Of a stretch of DNA of 35,003 nucleotides, positions 1 to 6,843 are shown piece by piece. How positions within the stretch are numbered: the stretch's first letter is position 1; each line of letters starts with the position of its first letter. The notes beneath the pieces are model-generated. The model was not told the origin of the DNA. It saw only the letters and a list, made by a program, of their open reading frames with translations, and made no database searches. The position numbers were made by a program, and so were the translations under genes. Origin of the DNA: an uncultured Bacilli bacterium (GTDB taxonomy: Bacteria > Bacillota_I > Bacilli_A > RF39 > UBA660); contig CALVRX010000015.1 in assembly GCA_944358815.1 (NCBI GenBank), positions 1 through 35,003 of the forward strand, read 5' to 3'.

Positions 1-19
1 TAACAAATCCACAGTGCGA

Positions 20-51
20 GGTTTATTATATAACTAATTATATAATAAATC
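20..51. repeat. Perfect AT-rich hairpin upstream of the HD gene/serS operon
   Basis: Eleven-base arms at 22-32 and 39-49 are exact reverse complements around a six-base spacer. One G-T and one G-C pair can extend the stem outward. No T-run follows on either strand, so it does not look like a standard intrinsic terminator. It could be an operator, an RNA leader structure or the tail of an upstream unit. The function is unknown. Confidence 0.5.
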
Positions 52-72
52 AAAAAATATAAATAGAAAGGG

Positions 73-115
73 ATTAATCAATATAGAAATTAATTAGTAT
101 TTCTATAAGATTAAT
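73..115. repeat. Imperfect inverted repeat just before the first gene
   Basis: An outer 7-base arm pair (73-79 with 109-115) and an inner 9-base pair (82-90 with 99-107) fold into one long hairpin with a small asymmetric bulge (AA against A). It ends about 16 bases before the chosen start codon of the HD gene. In RNA it would sit just upstream of the ribosome binding site, so a role in translation or attenuation is possible. No T-box consensus was seen. Confidence 0.45.
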
Positions 116-131
116 TATACAAGGTATGAAT

Positions 132-644
132 ATGGATAATTGGTTAAAATATTTTACTAAAGAAGAGCTTGCGGGATTTATGAATGCCGAAAATCTTTAT
201 GGTAAAGCCTATTTGATTTGTGAAAGAGTGTTTCAAGGAATGAAACGAAAATCTGGTATGCCCTATTTAAAATATTTAGTGTCGGTAGCGGATAAATTTT
301 CCGATGAAAAGAGCAAAGTTATCGCACTATTACATAATATAATGAAAGAGACAAATATTACGGCTTATGATTTAAGTAATATAGGTTTCCCTAGTGATAT
401 TGTGAAAACAGTAGTTTTGATGACGAGAAAAAATGGAGAATCATACGATGAGTTTATAAATAGGATTATTAATAGTCAAAATGATCAGGCTTTACAGGTT
501 AAAAAAGCGGATATTGAACAAAGTATGAATGTGGATGATATTGAAGTGACTGATGATTATTTGAATAGAATTGAAGTGAAATATAAACCTCAATATGAAA
601 AGATTGTAGGATATTTAGATAACTTAGAAGGAGAAGCAAAATGA
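132..644 (+). CDS. Degenerate HD-domain (RelA/SpoT hydrolase-like) protein
   Basis: A 170-residue soluble protein. Its middle (ALLHNIMKETNITAYDL, then GFPSDIV) matches the pattern of small HD phosphohydrolases related to the (p)ppGpp hydrolase domain, where ALLHDVVEDT and GFPxEVV are typical. The metal-binding HD pair reads HN here, and the N-terminal His expected near PYLKYLVSVA is absent. A later KAD matches the family's KLAD motif. Metal-dependent hydrolysis is therefore doubtful, and a binding or structural role is more likely (inference). The start at 132 is preferred over the ATG at 126 because AAGG at 121-124 lies seven bases upstream of it but only one base from the other. The stop overlaps the serS start (ATGA), so the two genes are translationally coupled. 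Confidence 0.65.
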   Translation: MDNWLKYFTKEELAGFMNAENLYGKAYLICERVFQGMKRKSGMPYLKYLVSVADKFSDEKSKVIALLHNIMKETNITAYDLSNIGFPSDIVKTVVLMTRKNGESYDEFINRIINSQNDQALQVKKADIEQSMNVDDIEVTDDYLNRIEVKYKPQYEKIVGYLDNLEGEAK

Positions 645-1927
645 TAGACATAAAGTTAATACGTGAAAATAAAGAATTAGTAAAAGAAAATATAAAGAAA
701 AAATTTCAAGATAAAAAGTTACCTTTAGTAGATGAAGTATACAATTTAGATATTAAGTGCCGCGAGGCAAAAACTAAGGGTGATGAACTTAGAAAAGAGA
801 AAAATGAGAAAAGTGCCTTAATTGGTTCATTAATGCGCGATGGTAAAAAAGAAGAAGCTGAAAAGATTAAGGCTGAAGTTAGTAAATATGGTGCTGAAAT
901 TGAAAAATTGGAAAAAGAAGAAGAAGAGCTTAGAGAAAAAATTCATGATGATATGATGGTAATTCCAAATATTATGGATCCTTCTGTACCAATTGGTGAA
1001 GATGATAGTAAGAATGTAGAAATTGAAAGATTTGGCGAGCCAGTTATTCCTTCATTTGAAATTCCACATCATGCAGATATATGTGCGAGACTTAATGGTC
1101 TTGATAAGGAAAGTGCTGGCAGAACTAGTGGTAATGGATTTTACTATTTGATGGGCGATGTGGCAAGATTACATTCGGCTATGCTTAGTTATGCTCGTGA
1201 TTTTATGATCGATAAAGGTTTTACTTACTGCATTCCACCATTTATGATTAGAAGTGATGTGGTAAATGGGGTTATGAGTTTTGAAGAGATGGATGCAATG
1301 ATGTATAAAATCGAAGGTGAAGATTTATATTTGATTGGGACGTCTGAACATTCAATGATTGGTAAGTTTCAAGGACAAATTATTAAGGAGGAAGATTTAC
1401 CAATTACGCTTACTTCCTACTCTCCTTGTTTTAGAAAAGAAGTTGGAGCACATGGTATAGAAGAACGTGGTTTATACAGAGTACATCAATTTGAAAAACA
1501 AGAGATGGTAGTGTTATGTAAACCTGAAGATGGTATGAAATTTTACGATAAGATGTGGCAATATACAGTGGAATTTTTTAGAAGTTTAAATATACCGGTT
1601 AGAACGTTGGAATGTTGCAGTGGTGATTTAGCTGATTTGAAGGTTAAATCATGTGATGTCGAAGCGTTTAGTCCAAGACAGAATAAGTATTTTGAAGTTG
1701 GATCTTGCTCAATACTCGGTGATGCGCAAGCTAGAAGACTTGGAATACGAATGAAAACAGAAAAAGGAAATGAATATGTGACTACTTTAAATAATACAGT
1801 ACTTGCAACACCTAGGGGTTTGATTGCCTTTTTAGAGAATAATGTAAATGAAGATGGCAGTGTTAATATTCCAGAGGTTTTAAGACATTATATGGGAGGA
1901 AAAGAAAAATTAGTTCCTAAAAACTAA
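641..1927 (+). CDS. serS: Serine-tRNA ligase
   Basis: Cytoplasmic class II aminoacyl-tRNA synthetase that charges tRNA-Ser (and tRNA-Sec where present). It has 428 residues, normal for the family. The N-terminal third is a highly charged coiled-coil arm (about residues 25-105, rich in K and E) that binds the long variable arm of tRNA-Ser. Class II motif 2 is visible as CFRKEVG followed by RGLYRVHQFEK. The motif 3 region reads TLNNTVLATPRGLIAFLENN, with the conserved Arg. The TLNNT version, rather than the common TLNGSG form, marks it as a divergent SerRS subtype. It is the second gene of an operon with the HD-like protein, overlapping it by four bases. A hairpin terminator is built into its last codons. 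Confidence 0.95.
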   Translation: MIDIKLIRENKELVKENIKKKFQDKKLPLVDEVYNLDIKCREAKTKGDELRKEKNEKSALIGSLMRDGKKEEAEKIKAEVSKYGAEIEKLEKEEEELREKIHDDMMVIPNIMDPSVPIGEDDSKNVEIERFGEPVIPSFEIPHHADICARLNGLDKESAGRTSGNGFYYLMGDVARLHSAMLSYARDFMIDKGFTYCIPPFMIRSDVVNGVMSFEEMDAMMYKIEGEDLYLIGTSEHSMIGKFQGQIIKEEDLPITLTSYSPCFRKEVGAHGIEERGLYRVHQFEKQEMVVLCKPEDGMKFYDKMWQYTVEFFRSLNIPVRTLECCSGDLADLKVKSCDVEAFSPRQNKYFEVGSCSILGDAQARRLGIRMKTEKGNEYVTTLNNTVLATPRGLIAFLENNVNEDGSVNIPEVLRHYMGGKEKLVPKN

Positions 1928-1934
1928 TTTTTTT
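1905..1934 (+). terminator. Intrinsic terminator of serS, overlapping its stop codon
   Basis: Arms 1905-1915 and 1922-1932 form an 11-base perfect stem with a six-base loop, and the T-run reaches 1934. The serS stop codon (1925-1927) lies in the right arm. The stem is almost all A-T, so it may be weak. Confidence 0.7.
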
Positions 1935-2174
1935 AATGACTATGTTCTGATGATGAAAAAGGAATAATAATATTTTTAATTGATAAATAAAGATATGGCT
2001 ATGTTATAAATTATGCCGAAGATATAGAAAAAAATGGTTTTAACATTATAATAAAAAAGGAATTTCACCTTTTGTATCGTATGTTAATTTACGAAAGGAG
2101 GAATTCCTATATTTTATTTAATAGAACAAATTAGATTTTTAATATATGTTATTTGGGAATATTTTGACTACAAG
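1935..2174. other. Convergent intergenic region, possible gene relic
   Basis: About 240 bases between convergent serS and the nuclease gene. One + frame is open for roughly 45 codons (about 1990-2133) with a protein-like reading around YGYVINYAEDIEKNGF, but it has no start codon and a TAA lies just before it in the same frame. It could be a decayed gene fragment or chance. The stretch also contains the hairpin described at 2053-2108. Nothing else was recognised. Confidence 0.25.
2053..2108 (-). terminator. Probable terminator of the polA-nuclease operon
   Basis: On the - strand, an outer stem (AGGAATT at 2058-2064 with AATTCCT at 2102-2108) encloses smaller paired segments (CCTTT/AAAGG and CGTA/TACG) and is followed by a run of six T. 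The loop is long for a classical terminator. It lies about 65 bases past the nuclease stop codon. Confidence 0.5.
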
Positions 2175-2897
2175 TCAAGATAGGTGGCTATCGCCATTGG
2201 TGTAGTTAATAGTTATACCATCTTGGACATTATATATATAGACATTGAAGCAGAGGCTTTGACATTTATCTTCTACAGAACTAGCTTCTATTTGAACACC
2301 ACTAGCCAGTAAGTTATTATGTTCATAAATTGGAGTAACGCGATATAGGACATGATTACTTGTATCTTTGATGTAATTGGCAACTTCATTTTCGAAGTCT
2401 AGCATGGCACCAGTATTCATTTGTCTAGTACAAGTAATTAAATTTTTTTCATTGGCGTTTTCCCCTGTTAATTGATAGCCAATTAGATGACAACGATTGT
2501 AAAGATATTTACCACTTACAATGTCATATTTAACTGTATGCCAGCCAGATGGTTTTATCATGCCAATAGATCCTCTTTCTTCAGTGGGCATGGTTTCTTT
2601 ACCTACTTTGGCAAAGGCTACCCCTGCTCTTTTTAAATAATCTAAATTACTATATGATTCAAAGGTTTCTTTAGTATAATCTTCATCTTGGAAACTTGGT
2701 TTATTATTATTTATTTCTATGTATGATTTGCCATTATAATTTGGAATGTTTTCTAATTTATATGTTTGCTTTTCAATTAAAGGCTCCGTCATGAACTGTT
2801 TAATTTCATTTTGATATGTAATACATAAAATTAAAATTATGGTTAAAGCAGTAATAATTATATTTCGTTTAGGATTTACTTTACTTCTTCTTTTCAT
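2175..2897 (-). CDS. Membrane-anchored or secreted DNA/RNA non-specific endonuclease
   Basis: A 240-residue protein with a basic N-terminus (MKRRSKVNPKR) followed by one hydrophobic segment (about residues 12-27), which is a signal peptide or anchor, so the nuclease domain faces outside. The core NRCHLIGYQLTG plus NLITCTRQMN is the beta-beta-alpha-metal signature of this family: the His is the general base and the Asn after NEK a metal ligand. CHL stands in place of the GHL of EndA, a form I recognise from many Gram-positive homologues. The likely role is degrading extracellular nucleic acids for uptake, nutrition or biofilm turnover (inference). The start at 2897 is chosen because AGAGG lies just upstream and the ATG overlaps the polA stop as TAATG, indicating coupled translation. 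Confidence 0.85.
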   Translation of the reverse strand: MKRRSKVNPKRNIIITALTIILILCITYQNEIKQFMTEPLIEKQTYKLENIPNYNGKSYIEINNNKPSFQDEDYTKETFESYSNLDYLKRAGVAFAKVGKETMPTEERGSIGMIKPSGWHTVKYDIVSGKYLYNRCHLIGYQLTGENANEKNLITCTRQMNTGAMLDFENEVANYIKDTSNHVLYRVTPIYEHNNLLASGVQIEASSVEDKCQSLCFNVYIYNVQDGITINYTNGDSHLS

Positions 2898-5482
2898 TAT
2901 TTTGCCTCTGCCCAATTTTTACCGTAATGAATATCAATAGCTAATGGAACTGTAAGGTCACAAACATTATCCATGACGTCCGTGACTATTTGTTTTACTT
3001 GTTCTAGTTCGTCTTTTGGAACATCAAATATTAATTCATCATGAACTTGAATTATCATTTTACTTTTAAGTTTATTTTCTTTAAAGGCTTTATAAACTTT
3101 AACCATAGCTAATTTAATAATATCAGCAGCGGTTCCTTGAATTGGAGTATTGAGAGCTATACGTTCACCACTTTGTCTAATTGTATATACGGTATTTTTC
3201 AGTTCTGGTATGTTTCTTTTACGATTAAACATAGTAGTGACATAGCCTTTTTCTTTAGCATGGGCAATTGATGAGTCCATATATTCTTTAATACCTGGAT
3301 ATGTTTCTAAGTAGGTATCGATGAATTTTTTAGCTTCTGCTGGTCTGATACCAACGTTTTCGGCTAAGCCATAGCTACTAATGCCATAGATAATACCGAA
3401 GTTAACGGCTTTGGCTACTCTTCGCATTTCACTAGTTACAAGTTCTAGTGGTACTTTAAAAATATCACTAGCGGTTTTAGCGTGAATATCAAGTTTGTTA
3501 TGAAAGGCTTCTTTTAAGGCTTTGACATCAGCCATGTGGGCTAAAACACGAAGTTCAATTTGGGAATAATCAGCGCCTAAAATATAATCATAATTAGGAA
3601 TAAAGGCTTTTCTAATTGATCTACCATAATCATCTCTAACTGGGATGTTTTGAAGATTTGGTTCTATAGAAGATAATCTTCCAGTTCTAGTTAAGTTTTG
3701 GGTATAGATGGTATGAATTTTACCATCTTGGATAGTATTAATTAGTCCTTCGACGTAAGTTCCATATATTTTAGATAGTTTTCGGTATTCAATTATTTGA
3801 TTTATAATTGGATGTTTATCTTTTAATTTTTTTAGTACATCGATAGCTGTTGAGTAGCCACTAGCTGTTTTCTTTTTATGCGGAAGATTTAATTTTTCAA
3901 ATAGAACTTCGCTTAACTGGCTAGGAGATGAAATATTGAATTCACAGCCGGCATTGTTATAAATATCTTTACTTAAAAGTTCAAGTTTTATTTGAATATC
4001 TTCACCCATGTTTCTTAAGACATTAGCATCGACTTTAACGCCGGTATATTCCATATCAGCTAAGACAGTGGCTAAAGGCATTTCTATTTCATTAAAAAGA
4101 TATTCTTGTTTTTCTTCTTTGATTTTATTTTGGAAAAATTCTTTAGTTTCATAGATAAATTTGGCTCTATTTACACATTCTTTAGCAATAGTGTTATCAT
4201 CTGGTTTTTTTAAGCTAGAATTTTTACCATAGATTTTTTCATAGAAGTTTAGTTCATAGTCCACTTGGTTAGCTAGGTAGGCTATATCTTCTTTCATATT
4301 ATAGTCTAATAAAGCACCTGCTATCATAGTATCAAAGGTGGCGTTTTTTATTTCTATATCTTGCCATTTTAAAGCAACTATCATTTTTTTTAGGTCATAG
4401 GTATATTTAGTGTTTTCGGTTAAGAATTTGGGCTTTTGTTTTAAAATATCTAAAGGGATAAAGTAAGCTACTTTTTCGTTATAAACTCCCATACCTAATA
4501 TTTCTGATTTATGATAGTTTTGACCTAGTATTTCTAGGTATACAGCAACATCACCATCTATGTGTATATCGTTTATATTAGTAATTGTTTTAATATTTAT
4601 TTCTTTTTTGGGGGTTTCTTTTTTCTTATTTTTTTTCAAGAAAGAGTAAAATTCTAAATCTTCATACATTTTGTTTAAGTTTTCGGTATCTTCGCCTTTA
4701 TATTTAGTATCTTCGATAGTTATTTCTAGAGGAACATTTTTAACTATAGTGGCAAGATGATAAGATTTATAGGCATTTTCTTTATCAGTTAATAATTTTT
4801 CTTGTAGTTTTCCTTTAATTTTATCGATATTTTCATAAATGCCATCTAAAGTTTTATATTCGTGAAGCAATTTTAAAGCGGTTTTAGAACCAACTCCTTT
4901 AACACCAGGAATATTATCGGAGGCATCACCCATTAAGGCTTTTAGATCAATGACATTAATTGGTTTTATACCGTAAGTTTCTTCAAAAGTTTTTTCGTTA
5001 TATCTAATATAGTCTTTTTGCTTTAAAAGTTTAATATCAACATCACTTGATATTAACTGAAGTAAGTCTTTATCACTACTGACGATAGTACCAATAAAAT
5101 CAGGATCATCATCACAAAATTTTGTGAAAGTTCCAATGATGTCATCGGCTTCATAGTTATCGATTTCATAGTATTTGATACCCATGGCGGTTAAGAGTTT
5201 TTTGGCGACTGGGAATTGCTTTTTGAGTTCATCTGGTGTTTCTACTCTACCACCTTTATAGTCTTCGTATTCTTTATGTCTAAAGGTTTTTCCTTTATCA
5301 AAAGCGACTAAAATATATTCTGGATTTTCTTCATTTATGATTTTATGAATCATATTTACAAAGCCAAATAAGGCATTTGTGGGAAATCCTTTACTATTAT
5401 TCATAAAGTTACCATTATAGGCAGTGGCATAATAACTTCTAAACATGAGGTTATTACCATCTATCATTATTATTTTTTTCAT
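2897..5482 (-). CDS. polA: DNA polymerase I
   Basis: 861 residues, used in Okazaki fragment maturation and repair synthesis. The N-terminal 5'-3' exonuclease domain starts IMIDGNNLMFRSYYA and carries the DNIPGVKGVGSKTA helix-hairpin-helix. In the middle 3'-5' exonuclease-like domain the first acidic motif (normally DxE) reads VYLEI, so proofreading is probably lost, as in Bacillus Pol I. The polymerase domain has motif A DYSQIELRVLAH, motif B RRVAKAVNFGIIYG (Phe at the sugar-selectivity position) and motif C QVHDELIFDV. The start at 5482 (MKKIIMIDG) is preferred over an upstream in-frame codon at 5518 because AGGTGAT sits correctly before it. The polA stop overlaps the start of the nuclease gene. 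Confidence 0.95.
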   Translation of the reverse strand: MKKIIMIDGNNLMFRSYYATAYNGNFMNNSKGFPTNALFGFVNMIHKIINEENPEYILVAFDKGKTFRHKEYEDYKGGRVETPDELKKQFPVAKKLLTAMGIKYYEIDNYEADDIIGTFTKFCDDDPDFIGTIVSSDKDLLQLISSDVDIKLLKQKDYIRYNEKTFEETYGIKPINVIDLKALMGDASDNIPGVKGVGSKTALKLLHEYKTLDGIYENIDKIKGKLQEKLLTDKENAYKSYHLATIVKNVPLEITIEDTKYKGEDTENLNKMYEDLEFYSFLKKNKKKETPKKEINIKTITNINDIHIDGDVAVYLEILGQNYHKSEILGMGVYNEKVAYFIPLDILKQKPKFLTENTKYTYDLKKMIVALKWQDIEIKNATFDTMIAGALLDYNMKEDIAYLANQVDYELNFYEKIYGKNSSLKKPDDNTIAKECVNRAKFIYETKEFFQNKIKEEKQEYLFNEIEMPLATVLADMEYTGVKVDANVLRNMGEDIQIKLELLSKDIYNNAGCEFNISSPSQLSEVLFEKLNLPHKKKTASGYSTAIDVLKKLKDKHPIINQIIEYRKLSKIYGTYVEGLINTIQDGKIHTIYTQNLTRTGRLSSIEPNLQNIPVRDDYGRSIRKAFIPNYDYILGADYSQIELRVLAHMADVKALKEAFHNKLDIHAKTASDIFKVPLELVTSEMRRVAKAVNFGIIYGISSYGLAENVGIRPAEAKKFIDTYLETYPGIKEYMDSSIAHAKEKGYVTTMFNRKRNIPELKNTVYTIRQSGERIALNTPIQGTAADIIKLAMVKVYKAFKENKLKSKMIIQVHDELIFDVPKDELEQVKQIVTDVMDNVCDLTVPLAIDIHYGKNWAEAK

Positions 5483-5510
5483 TTTATCACCTAAAATTAT
5501 TTTATCATTA

Positions 5511-5535
5511 AAAAACACTTTGTAACAAGTGTTTT
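5511..5535 (-). terminator. Intrinsic terminator of the first Fic gene
   Basis: Nine-base perfect stem (5512-5520 with 5527-5535), six-base loop, T-run on the - strand. It separates the Fic gene from polA. Confidence 0.75.
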
Positions 5536-5543
5536 GATAGTTA

Positions 5544-6686
5544 TTAGCGTTTTTTAGTATATCTTTCTAATTTTAAATATTTGAATTCTTTTGGATTAAT
5601 ATCTACAAGAGATGGATTTAAAATTAAGTTACTATTATGTCTGGTTGGTGTGATAAATTTTTTAGTATCACCAATATTTAAAAGAATTTCTTTTTCAATT
5701 AATGGGTCTATTTTTTCTTTAGCAATATCTAAAATTCTTTTTTTATCATTATATTGATTATATATAGTAGCTAAGTTTTTAATGGTTAAGTTACCATTTA
5801 AAGAAATAAAATATTCAATCATTTGAGATTCTTCTTTAGATAATTTATATGGGGTATTTTGTTTAATGATATGGATGACGTGCTCTTTTTCTAGCTCTTT
5901 TAAAACTTGAACTAGCATATATTGCAGAAATAAGGTAATATCACCACGTTGTCTAGCGGTTATAATTTTATTTTCATAGTTTTGTTTATCAAATGAGATG
6001 GCTCTATTTAAGATAATATAAGGATAAGTTTTTTTATTTAATAGATACCACATAGAAAGGGTACGGCTAGTTCTGCCATTCATATCAAAGTAAGGATGGA
6101 TAAAGACAAAGTAAAAATGTATAACTTGTGATTTAATAAAACTATCCATTTCTGATGTTTGATTGTTGTTATTGATATAGTCGAATAATTCATCCATATA
6201 GTAATCTATTTTATCGGCATCGATACCTAAATATGGTGTGACGTCTAATCTGCCACCTTTTAGAATATATACTGGTTTTTGACGATAGTATGTACCCATA
6301 TTAAGCCGGTCGTGTTGGTTTAGTAAGTCTTTACTAATAATAGCATACAGTTTTTTGACACTTTCTTTATTTATTTGTTTATGGGTTAAAATATACCTAT
6401 ATCCATTATATAAATTGTTTATTCTAGGTTTAATTTTATCTGATGTTTCTTTATTTTGCATGACATTGCCAATTACTGACAGATCATCAGTGATACCTTC
6501 AATGTTATTATTTGCTTGTATTTCTATTGGTATCATCATATCTTTAGCAAATTTAAATTTTCGCATATAGTTTTTATCTTCTAAGAATTTTAATATATCT
6601 TCTTCAAATTGGTTTAGGTAATCGCGGTGATAGAAAACAGTGTTACCATAACCGGTTTCTAATTGTGTTTTGACAGTTTTTTCCAT
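5544..6686 (-). CDS. Fic-domain protein (probable AMP transferase)
   Basis: 380 residues, cytoplasmic. The Fic motif HPYFDMNGRTSR (residues 197-208) keeps the catalytic His197, Asp201, Asn203 and Arg205. Met202 replaces the usual Gly, a substitution Fic proteins tolerate. An N-terminal segment ANNNIEG (58-64) resembles the autoinhibitory helix motif [S/T]xxxE[G/N]: the inhibitory Glu63 is present but Asn59 replaces Ser/Thr. Family knowledge suggests transfer of AMP from ATP to a protein Ser, Thr or Tyr, self-inhibited until activated; the target is unknown. The C-terminal 120 residues look like a winged-helix module (inference). It is a single-gene unit with a consensus promoter (6713-6741) and its own terminator. 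AAGGTGAT precedes the ATG. No antitoxin partner is adjacent. Confidence 0.85.
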   Translation of the reverse strand: MEKTVKTQLETGYGNTVFYHRDYLNQFEEDILKFLEDKNYMRKFKFAKDMMIPIEIQANNNIEGITDDLSVIGNVMQNKETSDKIKPRINNLYNGYRYILTHKQINKESVKKLYAIISKDLLNQHDRLNMGTYYRQKPVYILKGGRLDVTPYLGIDADKIDYYMDELFDYINNNNQTSEMDSFIKSQVIHFYFVFIHPYFDMNGRTSRTLSMWYLLNKKTYPYIILNRAISFDKQNYENKIITARQRGDITLFLQYMLVQVLKELEKEHVIHIIKQNTPYKLSKEESQMIEYFISLNGNLTIKNLATIYNQYNDKKRILDIAKEKIDPLIEKEILLNIGDTKKFITPTRHNSNLILNPSLVDINPKEFKYLKLERYTKKR

Positions 6687-6712
6687 ATTATCACCTTCTT
6701 TTTAGCAAGTGT

Positions 6713-6741
6713 ATTATAGTCTTTTATAATTATTTTGTCAA
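6713..6741 (-). promoter_or_regulatory. Consensus sigma-A promoter of the first Fic gene
   Basis: On the - strand, TTGACA (6736-6741), a 17-base spacer and TATAAT (6713-6718) match the consensus perfectly. The -10 box lies about 26 bases before the start codon. Confidence 0.9.
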
Positions 6742-6812
6742 AAAGATTAAAATGCAGGTATGTTTTTAAGGGAAAAATTATAATGACTAGAATTTTATAA
6801 TAAATTTATATA

Positions 6813-6843
6813 TTAAAACAAGTCAGTTTACCTGGCTTGTTTT
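6813..6843 (-). terminator. Intrinsic terminator of polC
   Basis: Stem AAAACAAG...CTTGTTTT, extended by CAG/CTG past one mismatch or wobble, then T residues on the - strand. The polC stop codon (6842-6844) overlaps the base of the stem. Confidence 0.7.

Noticed and set aside
1-125. T-box riboswitch before serS
   Set aside because: No AGGGTGG-type T-box sequence or specifier stem could be found; only plain inverted repeats are present. Sequence left of the window is unavailable.
6355-6570. Short + strand ORF inside the first Fic gene
   Set aside because: Lies antisense to a well-supported Fic gene, has no ribosome binding site, and its codon use is that of a complement. The same applies to other short ORFs inside polC, rnr, prfA, ftsX and yitT.
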